Shown here piece after piece: positions 10,407 through 20,095 of a stretch of DNA of 64,000 nucleotides. The translations under genes and the position numbers were made by a program. The notes beneath the pieces are model-generated. The model saw only the letters and a program-made list of their open reading frames with translations, was not told where the DNA came from and did no database searches. Numbering within the stretch: position 1 is the first letter of the stretch; the number at the start of each line of letters is the position of its first letter. Origin of the DNA: Solibacillus merdavium (GTDB lineage: Bacteria; Bacillota; Bacilli; Bacillales_A; Planococcaceae); NCBI RefSeq assembly GCF_014836935.1, contig NZ_JACSPW010000009.1, positions 62,001-126,000 of the forward strand, written 5' to 3'.

Positions 10407-10712
10407 TTAGACCCAACGACCAACAATCGGATAATTCCAGTCTTGGTCTGATAATGCTTTTATAATTCCGATTACCGGAGCAATCCAGAATATTAATACA
10501 AAGACAAATAAGAATGGTAAACCGATTAGCAGAATTGAAAAGATTCCTGCAATTGCAATTAAAATACCAAATACTACTTGGAATAGTAATGCTTGAATTG
10601 AAGTCCGTTTTACTTCAGATTCAGTACTTATTAAGAAAAATAGAATCGGTACTAGGAAAGGAGCAAAAAAGGCACTAGCATGAATAATAATTTTTGACCA
10701 TTTTGATTCCAT
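10407..10712 (-). CDS. DUF4870-family (Tic20-like) small membrane protein
   Basis: 101 residues, with three hydrophobic segments (about 8-28, 42-62, 65-87) and the family ending in which the last segment is followed by a short charged turn, here KALSDQDWNYPIVGRWV. DUF4870 proteins are common in Bacillales and have no established function. Single-gene transcript: it has its own terminator and starts with GGTTG upstream. Placed between ctsR and another small membrane protein, with no obvious functional link. Confidence 0.7.
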   Translation of the reverse strand: MESKWSKIIIHASAFFAPFLVPILFFLISTESEVKRTSIQALLFQVVFGILIAIAGIFSILLIGLPFLFVFVLIFWIAPVIGIIKALSDQDWNYPIVGRWV

Positions 10713-10783
10713 TTGTTATCAACCTCACTTTATATTGTTAGCTTATTTACGGATAATATTCACAAAAGTTTCATAGAGGGAAT

Positions 10784-10814
10784 AAAAAAATCCCGATTTT
10801 TTTTATCGAGATTT
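10784..10814 (-). terminator. Intrinsic terminator after the 70-aa membrane protein gene
   Basis: Minus-strand arms AAATCTCGAT / ATCGGGATTT around an A-rich loop, then seven T. Confidence 0.75.
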
Positions 10815-10834
10815 CTACGAGAAGCGATTTCCCA

Positions 10835-11047
10835 TTAATATGGTCCTCTATCATTCGGGTTATCCCCTTCTTGAGGAAATAAAAAATACGAAATTATTGC
10901 TGTTAAAATGGCAGCTCCTATGACAATCAATATTCGATCACGGTCGCCTACTTCTGCATAATTATTAACTAGCATAATATAAGAAGCAATTGCAACCCCT
11001 AATGATATTGGTATAACAAATTTTAAACGACCTTTATGAAATTTCAT
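10835..11047 (-). CDS. Small two-span membrane protein, unknown
   Basis: 70 residues. A basic N-terminus (MKFHKGRLKF) is followed by two hydrophobic spans (about 9-27 and 40-58) and a short acidic/proline tail (PQEGDNPNDRGPY). I do not recognise the family. It has a terminator of its own and faces away from the HemAT-like gene, with which it shares the 11048-11215 intergenic region. Confidence 0.6.
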   Translation of the reverse strand: MKFHKGRLKFVIPISLGVAIASYIMLVNNYAEVGDRDRILIVIGAAILTAIISYFLFPQEGDNPNDRGPY

Positions 11048-11215
11048 TTTTTCTACGCCCTTTAAATCTATTTTTGTTAATTTCTATCATACCTTGTTTA
11101 ATTTTAAATTACAAATTCTTCAATAATAAGAATTTATACCGAAATAATACTGATAATCCCTGCAAAAAAATAGTAAGATTGTAGTAGTAAAAAAATTAAT
11201 GAGATGAGGAATAGT

Positions 11216-12529
11216 ATGGGCATTCTATTTACAAAAGCAACTAAAGTTTCAAAAAAACCTTACTTTGACATAGCTAAATATTCTCAAGAAGTTTCTTTAG
11301 ATGTTTCAAAGTATCCTGATTAAAGTAAACAGCTTCAATTATTAAAATTAACTAATGAAGATTTAGCCATTATAAAACAGCTGGAGCCCTTTGCTCAGGA
11401 AATTATTCCTAATATGGTAGAGCAATTCTATGAAGCAATTAGTTTAAGCACAGAACTTACTGATATTATAAATAATACAAGTAAAATAGACCGTTTAAAA
11501 GTCACTCTATCCAATCATTTAGAAAGTATTTTTAAAGGTTCGATTGATTCACATTACATAGAAGAGCGCCAGACAATTGCGCATGTGCATGTAAGAATTG
11601 GGTTAAAATCAAAATGGTATATCGCCTCGTTCCAATCATTAATCACGACATTTATTGAATTTATCGAAAAAGTCGATATGTCGAATTCCGAGATGGGCAA
11701 AGCCGTTAATGCTTTCTCGAAAATTATTAGCCTCGAACAGCAGCTTGTTATCGAAGCATACGAAAAAGAAGAACAGCGCATTCGTATGGAAAATATAGAA
11801 TTGAAAATAAAACTAATTGACCGAATTCAAAATACCGCGCAGGAATTGTATAGCATTAGTGATGAAACAAATGATTCCTTACAGAAAATAGCCAGCCAAT
11901 CTGAAGAAATCGCTTCTAATACAGAGCAAGGTTTGAATTTAGTAGCGGAGACAGAAGACAAATCAACAACTGGTACAACATATTTAGTGAGTCAAACTGC
12001 GATTATGTCGACGATTTTAGACCGAGTGGACACATTGGAAACTTCAATGGTCACACTTCGTCAATCCTCTCAAAAAATTGCTGACATTGTAGGGTTAGTA
12101 ACAGGTATTGCTGACCAAACAAACTTACTAGCCTTAAATGCTTCTATTGAAGCAGCCCGTGCCGGGGAACATGGTAAAGGTTTTGCTGTCGTAGCTGATG
12201 AAGTAAGAAAACTTGCAGAAGAAACGAAAAAGGCTGTTCAAAATGTATCGCAATTAATTAAAGAAACCGAGCTCAATATTACACAAATGTCCCACTCTGT
12301 ATCAAGTGTAGATGAGCAGGTGAAAATGAGTGTAGATACGCAAAAGAATTTAGCGGATTCCTTTACATCGATTACAGAAGCTGTATCAGGTATTAAAAAG
12401 AAATATGAAAATACAAATGAAGACATTCATACAATTTCTTCCGTTATTACAGGGTTAACACATACAACAAATCTTGTCTCAACTTCTTCTGATTCGTTGT
12501 TGCGTATAGTTCATGAACTAAATAATTAA
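11216..12529 (+). pseudogene. HemAT-like globin-coupled chemotaxis sensor interrupted by an in-frame TAA
   Basis: The reading frame starts at the ATG at 11216 (GATGAGGA upstream), runs 35 codons to a TAA at 11321-11323, then continues open in the same frame for 401 codons. The continuation aligns closely with B. subtilis HemAT: a globin domain with the proximal haem histidine (in VHVRIGL, about residue 125), and a methyl-accepting signalling domain with the hairpin tip [27 protein letters not shown]. Total length with the stop read through is 437 codons against 432 for HemAT. The next ATG in frame (11414) would remove the first globin helices. Probably a recent nonsense mutation; sequencing error or read-through are alternatives. 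The intact protein would be a soluble oxygen sensor signalling to CheA. Confidence 0.85.
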
Positions 12530-12559
12530 CATCCCGTTAGCTCCGGGAGAATAAGAAGA

Positions 12560-12602
12560 GGCAGTGTGCAAAATAAAATTTTACTGTGCACACTGCCTTT
12601 TT
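12560..12602 (+). terminator. Intrinsic terminator, probably bidirectional
   Basis: Arms GGCAGTGTGCA / TGCACACTGCC and TTTTT on the plus strand; it lies between the convergent HemAT-like and thioesterase genes. Confidence 0.85.
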
Positions 12603-12619
12603 GCTTATTACTTAAGAAT

Positions 12620-13108
12620 TTAAGCTCGGCGATTTTTTGATAAGACTCGCTTTTGCTTTCGATGTTCTTGGCGAATAGGACCTGTTTCAAATAAATGACG
12701 TTCAAAATCTGTTTCTGGCTCTACGCCTGGTACTTCTTTCGGATTGCCGTTTTCATCAATTGCAACCATTGTCACGAAAGATTCTGTCGTTAATTTTTTG
12801 GCTCCGGTTTTAACATTTCTCGAAACAACACGCACATACACTTCCATTGAAGTTCGCCCTGTCCCAGAAACAACTGCCTCTAGCTCTATCATATCACCTG
12901 CATAAGCTGGTGAGACAAAATCTACGGAGTCAAAAGATGCTGTGACGACCTCTCCCTGAGAATGTTTCATTGCTGCAATTGCCGCTATTTCATCAATATA
13001 TGCTAATACTTTTCCCCCGAATATAGATTGATGATGATTCGTATCAGGAGGTAGTACTAATCGAGTTTGGATAGATTTTGAATAACTCATTGGTAAAGTT
13101 GTTTTCAT
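12620..13108 (-). CDS. Acyl-CoA thioesterase, hotdog fold (YkhA type)
   Basis: 162 residues. One hotdog domain with the NHHQSIFGGKVLAYID segment (residues about 20-36), where the Asn/Asp residues of the acyl-CoA thioesterase site lie, and the FVSPAYAGD and VSGTGRTSMEV strands. The C-terminal 30 residues are basic (RKQKRVLSKNRRA). Hydrolyses acyl-CoA; chain-length preference cannot be read from sequence. GGAGG six bases before the ATG fixes the start. A monocistronic unit. Confidence 0.88.
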   Translation of the reverse strand: MKTTLPMSYSKSIQTRLVLPPDTNHHQSIFGGKVLAYIDEIAAIAAMKHSQGEVVTASFDSVDFVSPAYAGDMIELEAVVSGTGRTSMEVYVRVVSRNVKTGAKKLTTESFVTMVAIDENGNPKEVPGVEPETDFERHLFETGPIRQEHRKQKRVLSKNRRA

Positions 13109-13174
13109 AAATATCCTCCTTTCTAACTACACTCCATGTTACTATTCGATAGGGCAAAGTGCTAGTTTGAATTT

Positions 13175-14602
13175 TTAATATGTCAGCTTCATTGTTATAA
13201 ATTTCAGCTCCGTCATTTCTTCCACAGCATACTTAATACCTTCTTTGCCATAGCCGCTCATTTTAACACCACCATATGGCATATTATCTACACGGAATGT
13301 AGGAACATCATTAATAACTACCGTTCCTGCTTCAATCTCCTCTGCAGCTTTCATGGCATCTGTGAAAACGTTTGTATAAATACCCGCATTTAAGGATAAA
13401 TCTGATTCGTTTACGAGCGCTATCGCCTCGTCCAATGTTTCATATGGAACAATCGATACAATAGGCGCAAAGGTTTCTTCACATACAATTTTCATATCCG
13501 GCTTCACATTTGTCATGACAGTTGGCGAGCATGTACGATCCGTAAATTCCGCCCCTGTTGCAACAACCGCACCTTGTTGTTTCGCGGCTTCAATCCAATC
13601 CTTAATACGTTTTACCTCATCAGGGTGAATCATGGCACTCACATCTGTCTGTTCATCATGTGGATCTCCAACCACTAACTTTTCTGTCTCTTCAACAAAC
13701 AACTTCGTGAATTGCTCGTAAATAGAACTGTGAACATATACACGCTGTAGAGAAATGCAGACTTGTCCCGCAAAGCCAAATGCCCCGCCTACACAGCGCG
13801 CTATAACTTTTTCAATTGGTGTTGAAGGCTCTACAATTAATGCAGCATTTGAACCTAGCTCTAATGTAATTTTACGTAAGCCGACCTTTTCTTTAATTTT
13901 CAGTCCAACCGCTCCACTACCAGTAAATGTAACTTTTTTCACAAGCGGATGTGTCACAAGGGTATCGCTTAAATCGCCACCACCGCCAGTCACAATTTGC
14001 AGAGCCCCGTCCGGTAATCCAGCTTCTTTAAAAATTTCTGCCATTGCAAGTGCGCTTAATGGTGTTTGTGATGCCGGTTTTAAAACGACTGTATTCCCTA
14101 CAGCAAACGCCGGCCCTAACTTATGCGCCACTAAGTTAAACGGAAAGTTAAACGGTGTTATTGCAGAGACTACTCCTAATGGTACTCGTTTTGTATAGCC
14201 CATTCGATCTTTAACACCAGGTGTAGCATCCATTGGAACGGTTTCACCTGTAATTTGTTTTGCCGCTTCTGCTGCGAATTGATACGTAGTAATTGTACGA
14301 TCTAATTCAGTAAGTCCTGCTGATAACGGTTTTGCCGCTTCATCTGCTAAAATTTTTGCAAGCTCAAATTTACGGTCACGCATAATTGCCGCAACTTTAT
14401 ATAAAATCTCTGCACGTTCATATGCCGTTGTCTTCTTAAATGACAGAAACGCTTTATGAGCCCCTTCAATCGCTCTTTCCACATCAGTAACAGAGGCCTT
14501 TGCAACTTTCGCAATTATTTTCCCCGTATAGGGTGCTGTTAGTTCGCTTAACTCCGCTGTACTTTCCCATTTGCCATTAATCCATAATTTTGTTTCTTTC
14601 AT
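13175..14602 (-). CDS. NAD(P)-dependent aldehyde dehydrogenase, lactaldehyde-dehydrogenase-like
   Basis: 475 residues. Cofactor-binding segment TPFNFPFNL (about 150), glycine motif FTGSGAVG (about 225), catalytic glutamate in LELGSNAA (about 245) and catalytic cysteine in GQVCISLQRV (about 280). The QVCISLQRV context is typical of the ALDH family 21/lactaldehyde-type group rather than betaine or succinate-semialdehyde enzymes. Substrate unknown. The glutamate motif has Ser-Asn where most relatives have Gly-Lys or Gly-Gly. It stands alone, without a DUF779 partner, unlike the ALDH at 16108. Confidence 0.85.
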   Translation of the reverse strand: MKETKLWINGKWESTAELSELTAPYTGKIIAKVAKASVTDVERAIEGAHKAFLSFKKTTAYERAEILYKVAAIMRDRKFELAKILADEAAKPLSAGLTELDRTITTYQFAAEAAKQITGETVPMDATPGVKDRMGYTKRVPLGVVSAITPFNFPFNLVAHKLGPAFAVGNTVVLKPASQTPLSALAMAEIFKEAGLPDGALQIVTGGGGDLSDTLVTHPLVKKVTFTGSGAVGLKIKEKVGLRKITLELGSNAALIVEPSTPIEKVIARCVGGAFGFAGQVCISLQRVYVHSSIYEQFTKLFVEETEKLVVGDPHDEQTDVSAMIHPDEVKRIKDWIEAAKQQGAVVATGAEFTDRTCSPTVMTNVKPDMKIVCEETFAPIVSIVPYETLDEAIALVNESDLSLNAGIYTNVFTDAMKAAEEIEAGTVVINDVPTFRVDNMPYGGVKMSGYGKEGIKYAVEEMTELKFITMKLTY

Positions 14603-14634
14603 AATTAATCCCTCCTCTATATTATCTACCCGAT

Positions 14635-15609
14635 TTAAATAAATATATCGAGAATATCAAATGCTAAAAAAAATGTCATATCATTTATAAAATCACTCAT
14701 ATTAATGGCTTGCATAAAAAGTAGGCTATCGTTAAAATCAGCTAATTGATTATTTTCAATTAAGTGGTGCAGCACATAGTGAGTTGCAGTCATTAATGCA
14801 TATTCCTTTTCTCTTGCATACATAGATAAGCTCATTAATTCCTGAGATAGCTCAATAATTTCATTCACTACTTCAGAAGTTGCAGCTACTAAAGCGAGCA
14901 AGGCCAAATATGGATAAAATTTCTTACCTACCTTTACCTTTTTGTTAGTAAATGATTGTTTAATCGCAACAGTATATTCGATTAAAGTTGGCTGAAACTC
15001 CTCTTGATATAATGTCAAAAGCTGTGTCATCGCCTGTAATGAATCACCAATTTTAAAACCTTCTTTCTGCAATCCATCATAATATTGCCGCATCGTTTCA
15101 GCCATCGTTCCATAGTTACTGGATTGATTTGTTAATAATACTGCGTAAGGAATGTCATCTTTGCCAGTTAAAAAATAGTGATATTTTTTCATTTCGTTAT
15201 GTAATTTCTTTGCTCGAAATGCATGTTCTTCATCTGTTAAAAATAATGCAGCAATATTTTGATAGGCACTATTTTTAAATCCCGCCTTTATAAGCAACTT
15301 TTCATTTGAGATTAAGCGTTTCAGCTCTTGCTCGGGTTCTGGATGTAATACAAGATGCACTAAAATTCTATAAGTTAATGCAGATATATTATTGGATGAT
15401 GATAAAATATCCAGCAACTTTTTCTTTGGTTTTTGTTTATGTATTTTTTTAACACTATCCTCAAATTTTGGTCCATTAAATGTTTCACGTGAAAATGTAA
15501 ACTGACTAGCTAAAGGTATTCGAATATTACTGGTTTCATTTGTTCCGAAAAAGAGCTCCATCCGCTCATAATTTTGGCTAAGCAATTGAATAAAAGATGA
15601 CTTTTCCAT
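14635..15609 (-). CDS. DUF4003-family protein
   Basis: 324 residues, soluble, mostly helical, with no signal peptide. The LTNQSSNYGTMAETM motif near residue 170 and the overall layout match DUF4003 proteins of Bacillales, which have no known function. It starts with MEKSSFIQLL and ends FLAFDILDIFI at 14635, 32 bases before the ALDH start. No obvious promoter or partner indicates a role. Confidence 0.65.
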   Translation of the reverse strand: MEKSSFIQLLSQNYERMELFFGTNETSNIRIPLASQFTFSRETFNGPKFEDSVKKIHKQKPKKKLLDILSSSNNISALTYRILVHLVLHPEPEQELKRLISNEKLLIKAGFKNSAYQNIAALFLTDEEHAFRAKKLHNEMKKYHYFLTGKDDIPYAVLLTNQSSNYGTMAETMRQYYDGLQKEGFKIGDSLQAMTQLLTLYQEEFQPTLIEYTVAIKQSFTNKKVKVGKKFYPYLALLALVAATSEVVNEIIELSQELMSLSMYAREKEYALMTATHYVLHHLIENNQLADFNDSLLFMQAINMSDFINDMTFFLAFDILDIFI

Positions 15610-15680
15610 ATCTTCACACTCCTAGCCATTATTATACGCCTAATTTATTTGAGGTGAAAAACAATGTATTTTATCGGCCC

Positions 15681-15727
15681 AAAAAAAGTAAACGCCAATG
15701 GTATTGGTATTCCCATCAGCGTTTACT
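15681..15727 (-). terminator. Intrinsic terminator after the ALDH-DUF779 operon
   Basis: Minus-strand arms AGTAAACGC / GCGTTTACT followed by seven T, just beyond the DUF779 stop. Confidence 0.85.
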
Positions 15728-15734
15728 CTTCAAT

Positions 15735-16091
15735 TTATCCTTGAAGCTGTTCAAGCTCCGCTTTTGTAAATGCACGTGACCTTGATAAAAAGCGTTTACC
15801 CTCGACACCTTCCAATGAAAACATACCGCCCCGACCATCAACAACATCAATTATAATTTGTGTATGCTTCCAATAATCATATTGATTTTTATGCATATAA
15901 AAAGGACTGTCTCCAATATGACCTAGCAACACATCCTGATTGCCAATTATTAAATCTCCATCTGGATAGCACATAGGCGATGAGCCATCACAGCACCCTC
16001 CTGATTGGTGAAACATAACCGGCCCATGGCGGTCTTTTAACTTCTCGATTAATTGTAGTGCTGCATCGGTTGCGGTTACACGTTCAACCAA
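15735..16091 (-). CDS. DUF779 protein partnered with aldehyde dehydrogenase
   Basis: 118 residues. Contains the conserved HQSGGCCDGSSPMC stretch (residues about 25-40), rich in cysteine and therefore a likely metal site, and VDGRGGMFSLEG near residue 90. DUF779 genes are typically located next to acetaldehyde-type dehydrogenase genes, as here, 16 bases after the ALDH stop. A role in maturation or function of that enzyme is inferred from this linkage only. Confidence 0.88.
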   Translation of the reverse strand: MVERVTATDAALQLIEKLKDRHGPVMFHQSGGCCDGSSPMCYPDGDLIIGNQDVLLGHIGDSPFYMHKNQYDYWKHTQIIIDVVDGRGGMFSLEGVEGKRFLSRSRAFTKAELEQLQG

Positions 16092-16107
16092 AATCGTACC
16101 CCCTCTC

Positions 16108-17634
16108 TTAGAAGAAGCCTAAACGGTTTTCATCATAGCTTACTAAAAGGTTTTTCGTTTGTTGATAATGGCTTAACATCATTTTATGATTTTCGCGTCC
16201 AATACCACTCATCTTGTACCCACCAAACGCTGCATGTGCCGGGTATGCATGATAACAATTTGTCCATACACGACCTGCTTCAATGCCACGTCCAAAGCGG
16301 TAGGCTGTATTCATATCTCGCGTCCACACACCCGCTCCTAAACCATAAAGTGTATCATTTGCGATTTCTAAAGCATCTTCTTTCGTCTTAAATGTTGTTA
16401 CTGCAACGACTGGACCAAAAATTTCTTCTTGGAAAATACGCATTTTATTATGACCTTTAAATACAGTTGGTTTAATATAGTAACCGTTTGCATAATCGCC
16501 GCCAAGATCATTTTTCTCGCCACCGATTAAGCATTCAGCACCTTCTTCTTTTCCAATTTGTAAATACGATTGGATTTTTTCCATTTGCTCAGAGGAAGCC
16601 TGAGCACCCATCATTGTATCTGTATCTAAAGGATTTCCTGTTTTAATCGCTTCAACACGCTTCAATACACGATCCATGAATTTCTCATAAATCGACTCTT
16701 GAATAAGCGCACGGGATGGACAAGTACATACTTCCCCTTGGTTTAAAGCGAACAATACGAAACCTTCCACGGCTTTGTCCAAAAATGCATCGTCTGCATC
16801 CATAATATCTTCAAAGAATATATTTGGTGATTTACCACCTAACTCTAATGTAACGGGGATTAAGTTTTGTGAAGCATACTGCATAATTAAGCGCCCTGTC
16901 GTCGTTTCCCCTGTAAAGGCGATTTTTCCGATGCGTGGACTAGATGCCAGTGGCTTACCTGCTTCTAAACCAAAACCATTCACAACATTCACTACACCAG
17001 GTGGCAGTAAATCTTCAATTAACTCAACTAACACTAAAATCGACGTTGGCGTTTGCTCAGCCGGCTTTAATACAACACAGTTTCCTGCAGCAAGTGCTGG
17101 CGCCAACTTCCATATTGCCATAAGTAAAGGGAAGTTCCACGGTATAATTTGTCCTACAACTCCGATTGGCTCATGGAAATGATAAGCAACTGTATTATCA
17201 TCAATCTGACTAATCGATCCTTCTTGTGCACGTAATACCCCCGCAAAATATCGGAAATGATCAATACCAAGTGGTAAATCTGCATTCAATGTTTCCCGTA
17301 CAGCTTTACCATTGTCCCATGTTTCTGCAACCGCTAACATTTCTAGGTTTTGTTCCATACGATCAGCAATCTTCAGTAAAATGTTTGATCGCTCTGCGGC
17401 AGATGTCTTACCCCAAGCATCCTTTGCTGCATGCGCTGCATCTAATGCAAGTTCGATATCCTCCTCAGTTGAACGAGCAACTTGCGTAAAAATGTTTCCA
17501 GTAACCGGTGTTATATTATCAAAATACTCCCCTTTTACTGGAGGTGTCCATTTACCACCAATAAAGTTGTCATAGCGCTCCTTAAAATTCACTAATGCGC
17601 CATCTGTGTTAGGATTGTGATACACTGCTGCCAT
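16108..17634 (-). CDS. Aldehyde dehydrogenase (acetaldehyde type, AldA/AcoD-like)
   Basis: 508 residues from the ATG at 17634, which has GGGGAGAG upstream; the frame is open for 46 more codons but those residues do not resemble the family. NAD-binding [10 protein letters not shown] (about 160), FTGETTTG (about 235), catalytic glutamate in LELGGKSPN (about 262) and catalytic cysteine in [13 protein letters not shown] (about 302). The ECT/VCTCPSR context is that of the ExaC/AcoD acetaldehyde and chloroacetaldehyde dehydrogenases. Cotranscribed with the DUF779 gene. Likely oxidises acetaldehyde to acetate. Confidence 0.9.
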   Translation of the reverse strand: MAAVYHNPNTDGALVNFKERYDNFIGGKWTPPVKGEYFDNITPVTGNIFTQVARSTEEDIELALDAAHAAKDAWGKTSAAERSNILLKIADRMEQNLEMLAVAETWDNGKAVRETLNADLPLGIDHFRYFAGVLRAQEGSISQIDDNTVAYHFHEPIGVVGQIIPWNFPLLMAIWKLAPALAAGNCVVLKPAEQTPTSILVLVELIEDLLPPGVVNVVNGFGLEAGKPLASSPRIGKIAFTGETTTGRLIMQYASQNLIPVTLELGGKSPNIFFEDIMDADDAFLDKAVEGFVLFALNQGEVCTCPSRALIQESIYEKFMDRVLKRVEAIKTGNPLDTDTMMGAQASSEQMEKIQSYLQIGKEEGAECLIGGEKNDLGGDYANGYYIKPTVFKGHNKMRIFQEEIFGPVVAVTTFKTKEDALEIANDTLYGLGAGVWTRDMNTAYRFGRGIEAGRVWTNCYHAYPAHAAFGGYKMSGIGRENHKMMLSHYQQTKNLLVSYDENRLGFF

Positions 17635-17859
17635 TGAATTCTCTCCCCTTTGCAAAAATTGTTGTGACCATACCCTCATATGCAGGCACTTGGCAATTTC
17701 CATTTCATAACTCACCTGGTTGCGAGAGGTATCTCTAACTATTATATTGTCAGAAGAATCCAATAATTTCAAATATTAAACTACAATTTTAAGAATATTT
17801 TATTTTAAATATTCTGCTATACTGGTAATTATTACTATCAATCAAAAGGAAGTATACAA

Positions 17860-19065
17860 ATGAAACATTTTAGTACTCTTTTTATTTCATTATTTTTCTC
17901 ATTTTTTTTTATAAATGCCTCATACGCTTCATCACAAGAAACAGTAAAAATTAAAAAAGATACAACAGCTAATTTTTATTTGCATAATAACCAAGAAGTA
18001 AAGTACATTACTTTAAAAAAAGGGGAAACATACCTCGCTACTTCAGAAGATCTAAATTGGATGATCGAGATTGGCAATGCAAAGGTTCATATCGATAAAC
18101 AAGATGCGAAAAGCACAAACGAAAAAATTACTCCTGCGCAAAACAATAATAAGATACAGATTTTAACCAATGAATCCACGCCGGTTTATAATTCCCATCG
18201 TAATAGTAGTAAACAAATTGCTACATTAAGCGCTAATACGCGTATTAGCTCTAATGGTGTGAAAGGATATTTTTATGAGGTTGTCATCGGTGGGAAACTT
18301 GGATATGTGCCCATTAAAAAAATGCAGATTGATGCTGGGGTTCCCACTTTAATTTATCACCACTTTGTAGAGAACATTGATAAATCCTATTTCCGTAATA
18401 ATATCTCGGTCGTTGATATTGGAGATTTTGAACAGCAAATGACATTTTTGAAGAATGAAGGCTATACAACTATTTCATTAAAGGATCTAGACTTATGGAT
18501 GCAAAAAAGGCAGGCACTTCCTGCAAAAGCAGTCGCCTTAACTTTCGATGATGCCAATTTATCACTGGAGAAAATGGTCTATCCCATTTTAAAAGAAAAA
18601 AATATGCATGGTACTACCTTTGTCATTGGGAATCGGGTAAAAGAAGAAACACCCCCATTTAATAGCGAAGCAGAAATAGTACAATTTGCAGGATTTAATG
18701 AACTTCACCGTATAATGGATCTTATTGAAATTGAGCATCATACTTATGCGTTGCATGTATACAATGATACATTACAGAGAAGTCAGCTCCAGCTTACATC
18801 GTCTAGGGATCTGCATTACGATATCCAGCAAATGAATGAAGTGCTAAAGCAAATCGACCCTAATATACAAGCACAGTACTATTCTTATCCATATGGGAAG
18901 TTTAATAAAAATCACGAAGCTACATTTATAGAAAATAATATTTCATTAGCATTTTTGAATAAAGGTGGCAAAACCAAAATAACTAGTCCACGGTTATATG
19001 TACCTAGGATTCCTGTTCAAAATTCTATGCCGCTCGAACAATTTAAATCATTAGTTCAGAATTAA
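17860..19065 (+). CDS. Secreted polysaccharide deacetylase with SH3-like N-terminal region
   Basis: 401 residues. Signal peptide (residues 1-23, cut after SYA), then an SH3b-like part (about 90-150, PVYNSHRNSSKQIATL...GKLGYVPIKKM), then a NodB-type carbohydrate esterase domain (160-395). Motif 1 is LTFDDAN (about 227), motif 2 HHTYALH (about 290) and motif 3 YPYGKFN (about 347). Motif 1 has Ala-Asn where most have Gly-Tyr; the two metal/catalytic aspartates are retained. Likely deacetylates a cell-wall or exopolysaccharide N-acetylhexosamine. Preceded by AAAGGAAG and a lone divergent gap to the ALDH. Confidence 0.8.
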   Translation: MKHFSTLFISLFFSFFFINASYASSQETVKIKKDTTANFYLHNNQEVKYITLKKGETYLATSEDLNWMIEIGNAKVHIDKQDAKSTNEKITPAQNNNKIQILTNESTPVYNSHRNSSKQIATLSANTRISSNGVKGYFYEVVIGGKLGYVPIKKMQIDAGVPTLIYHHFVENIDKSYFRNNISVVDIGDFEQQMTFLKNEGYTTISLKDLDLWMQKRQALPAKAVALTFDDANLSLEKMVYPILKEKNMHGTTFVIGNRVKEETPPFNSEAEIVQFAGFNELHRIMDLIEIEHHTYALHVYNDTLQRSQLQLTSSRDLHYDIQQMNEVLKQIDPNIQAQYYSYPYGKFNKNHEATFIENNISLAFLNKGGKTKITSPRLYVPRIPVQNSMPLEQFKSLVQN

Positions 19066-19149
19066 CGACAATTATTTAAAACTACGTGAGACGAATTTAT
19101 AGGTCATTTCATGTATACTGGAGATATTCTATTAGTAGGTGAAAAAATT

Positions 19150-19851
19150 ATGCGTATAAATAAATATTTAGCAGAAACTGGCATCGTATCTCGTCGCGGT
19201 GCAGATAAATGGGTAGAAGATGGACGGGTAATGATTAATGGCGTCATTGCAACAAATGGCAGCCAAGTAGAACCAGGTGACGAAGTATTTGTAGATGGCA
19301 AACTTGTAAAAAGAGAAGAGCAGTTAGTGTATATCGTTCTAAACAAGCCTGTTGGAATTACAAGTACTACGGAAAAACATATTCAAGGCAATGTCGTGGA
19401 TTTTGTAAACCATCCATTGCGTATTTTCCATATTGGCCGTTTAGACAAAGACTCTGAAGGATTGCTCCTTCTTACAAACGATGGTGACATTGTAAACGAA
19501 ATTTTACGAGCAGAAAATCACCATGAAAAGGAGTATGTCGTACAAGTCGATAAACCGATTACCGACAAATTCATCCACGACATGAGTGCAGGTGTGGAAA
19601 TTTTGGATACCACGACATTACCTTGCCGTGTTGAAAAGGTTTCTTCGCAAGTGTTCAAAATCATTTTGGAGCAAGGTTTAAACCGCCAAATCCGTCGTAT
19701 GTGCTCGGCACTTGGCTATTCTGTCCAAAGACTTCAGCGCATTCGCATCATGAATATTCATATCGGTAATTTGAAGGTTGGACAATGGCGAGATCTCTCA
19801 GAAAAAGAAAAAAATGAACTATTTAAGTTACTAGATTATACACCAAAATAA
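19150..19851 (+). CDS. rluF: 23S rRNA pseudouridine synthase, RluF family
   Basis: 233 residues from the ATG at 19150 (GTAGGTGA upstream); 13 in-frame codons upstream are discounted because the S4 domain normally begins MRINKYLAETG. S4 RNA-binding domain (1-60), then the catalytic domain with the aspartate motif GRLDKDSEGLLLLTNDGD (about 100), and RQIRRMCSALGY near 190. The RsuA/RluB/E/F family; LQRIRIMNIHIGNLKVGQW supports the RluF branch, which modifies U2604 in E. coli 23S rRNA. Confidence 0.88.
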   Translation: MRINKYLAETGIVSRRGADKWVEDGRVMINGVIATNGSQVEPGDEVFVDGKLVKREEQLVYIVLNKPVGITSTTEKHIQGNVVDFVNHPLRIFHIGRLDKDSEGLLLLTNDGDIVNEILRAENHHEKEYVVQVDKPITDKFIHDMSAGVEILDTTTLPCRVEKVSSQVFKIILEQGLNRQIRRMCSALGYSVQRLQRIRIMNIHIGNLKVGQWRDLSEKEKNELFKLLDYTPK

Positions 19852-19908
19852 TAAGTAATCCTCTCCCTTAACCGGGAGAGTTGCTTACTTGGCATGGGGA
19901 GCATCGTT

Positions 19909-20031
19909 ATGCTAACAATACAGCCAACTGAGAATTTAACAGGATTAACGGTAAGTGGTGACTATTGGGATTTGGATGATTTAATCCATGCAATTTATGA
20001 AGTCGTCGGGTTTGGTAACAATAGTTTATAG
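19909..20031 (+). pseudogene. 40-codon fragment, likely N-terminal remnant of a DUF6904-like gene
   Basis: ATG at 19909 with GGGGAG seven bases upstream. The product begins MLTIQPTENLTGLTVSGDYW and stops after GFGNNSL. The N-terminus resembles longer (about 150-residue) proteins that I associate, from memory, with DUF6904; it ends abruptly at a TAG followed by a terminator. I read it as a truncated remnant, but a genuine short peptide is possible. Confidence 0.4.
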
Positions 20032-20042
20032 ATCTATACATA

Positions 20043-20089
20043 AAGAAGGCTATGTTAAAAGTATTTTTGACTTTTAACATAGCCTTCTT
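20043..20089 (-). terminator. Bidirectional terminator at the end of the liv operon
   Basis: Nineteen-bp inverted repeat AAGAAGGCTATGTTAAAAG with its complement around a nine-base loop, just after the livF stop. Confidence 0.85.
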
Positions 20090-20095
20090 CAATTT

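Noticed and set aside
17640-17760. Possible sigma-54 promoter for the ALDH-DUF779 operon
   Set aside because: GGCAC and TTGGCA occur but not in the GG-N10-GC geometry on the correct strand.
17635-17772. 46-codon N-terminal extension of the aldehyde dehydrogenase
   Set aside because: Not family-like, and the ATG at 17634 has a good ribosome site.
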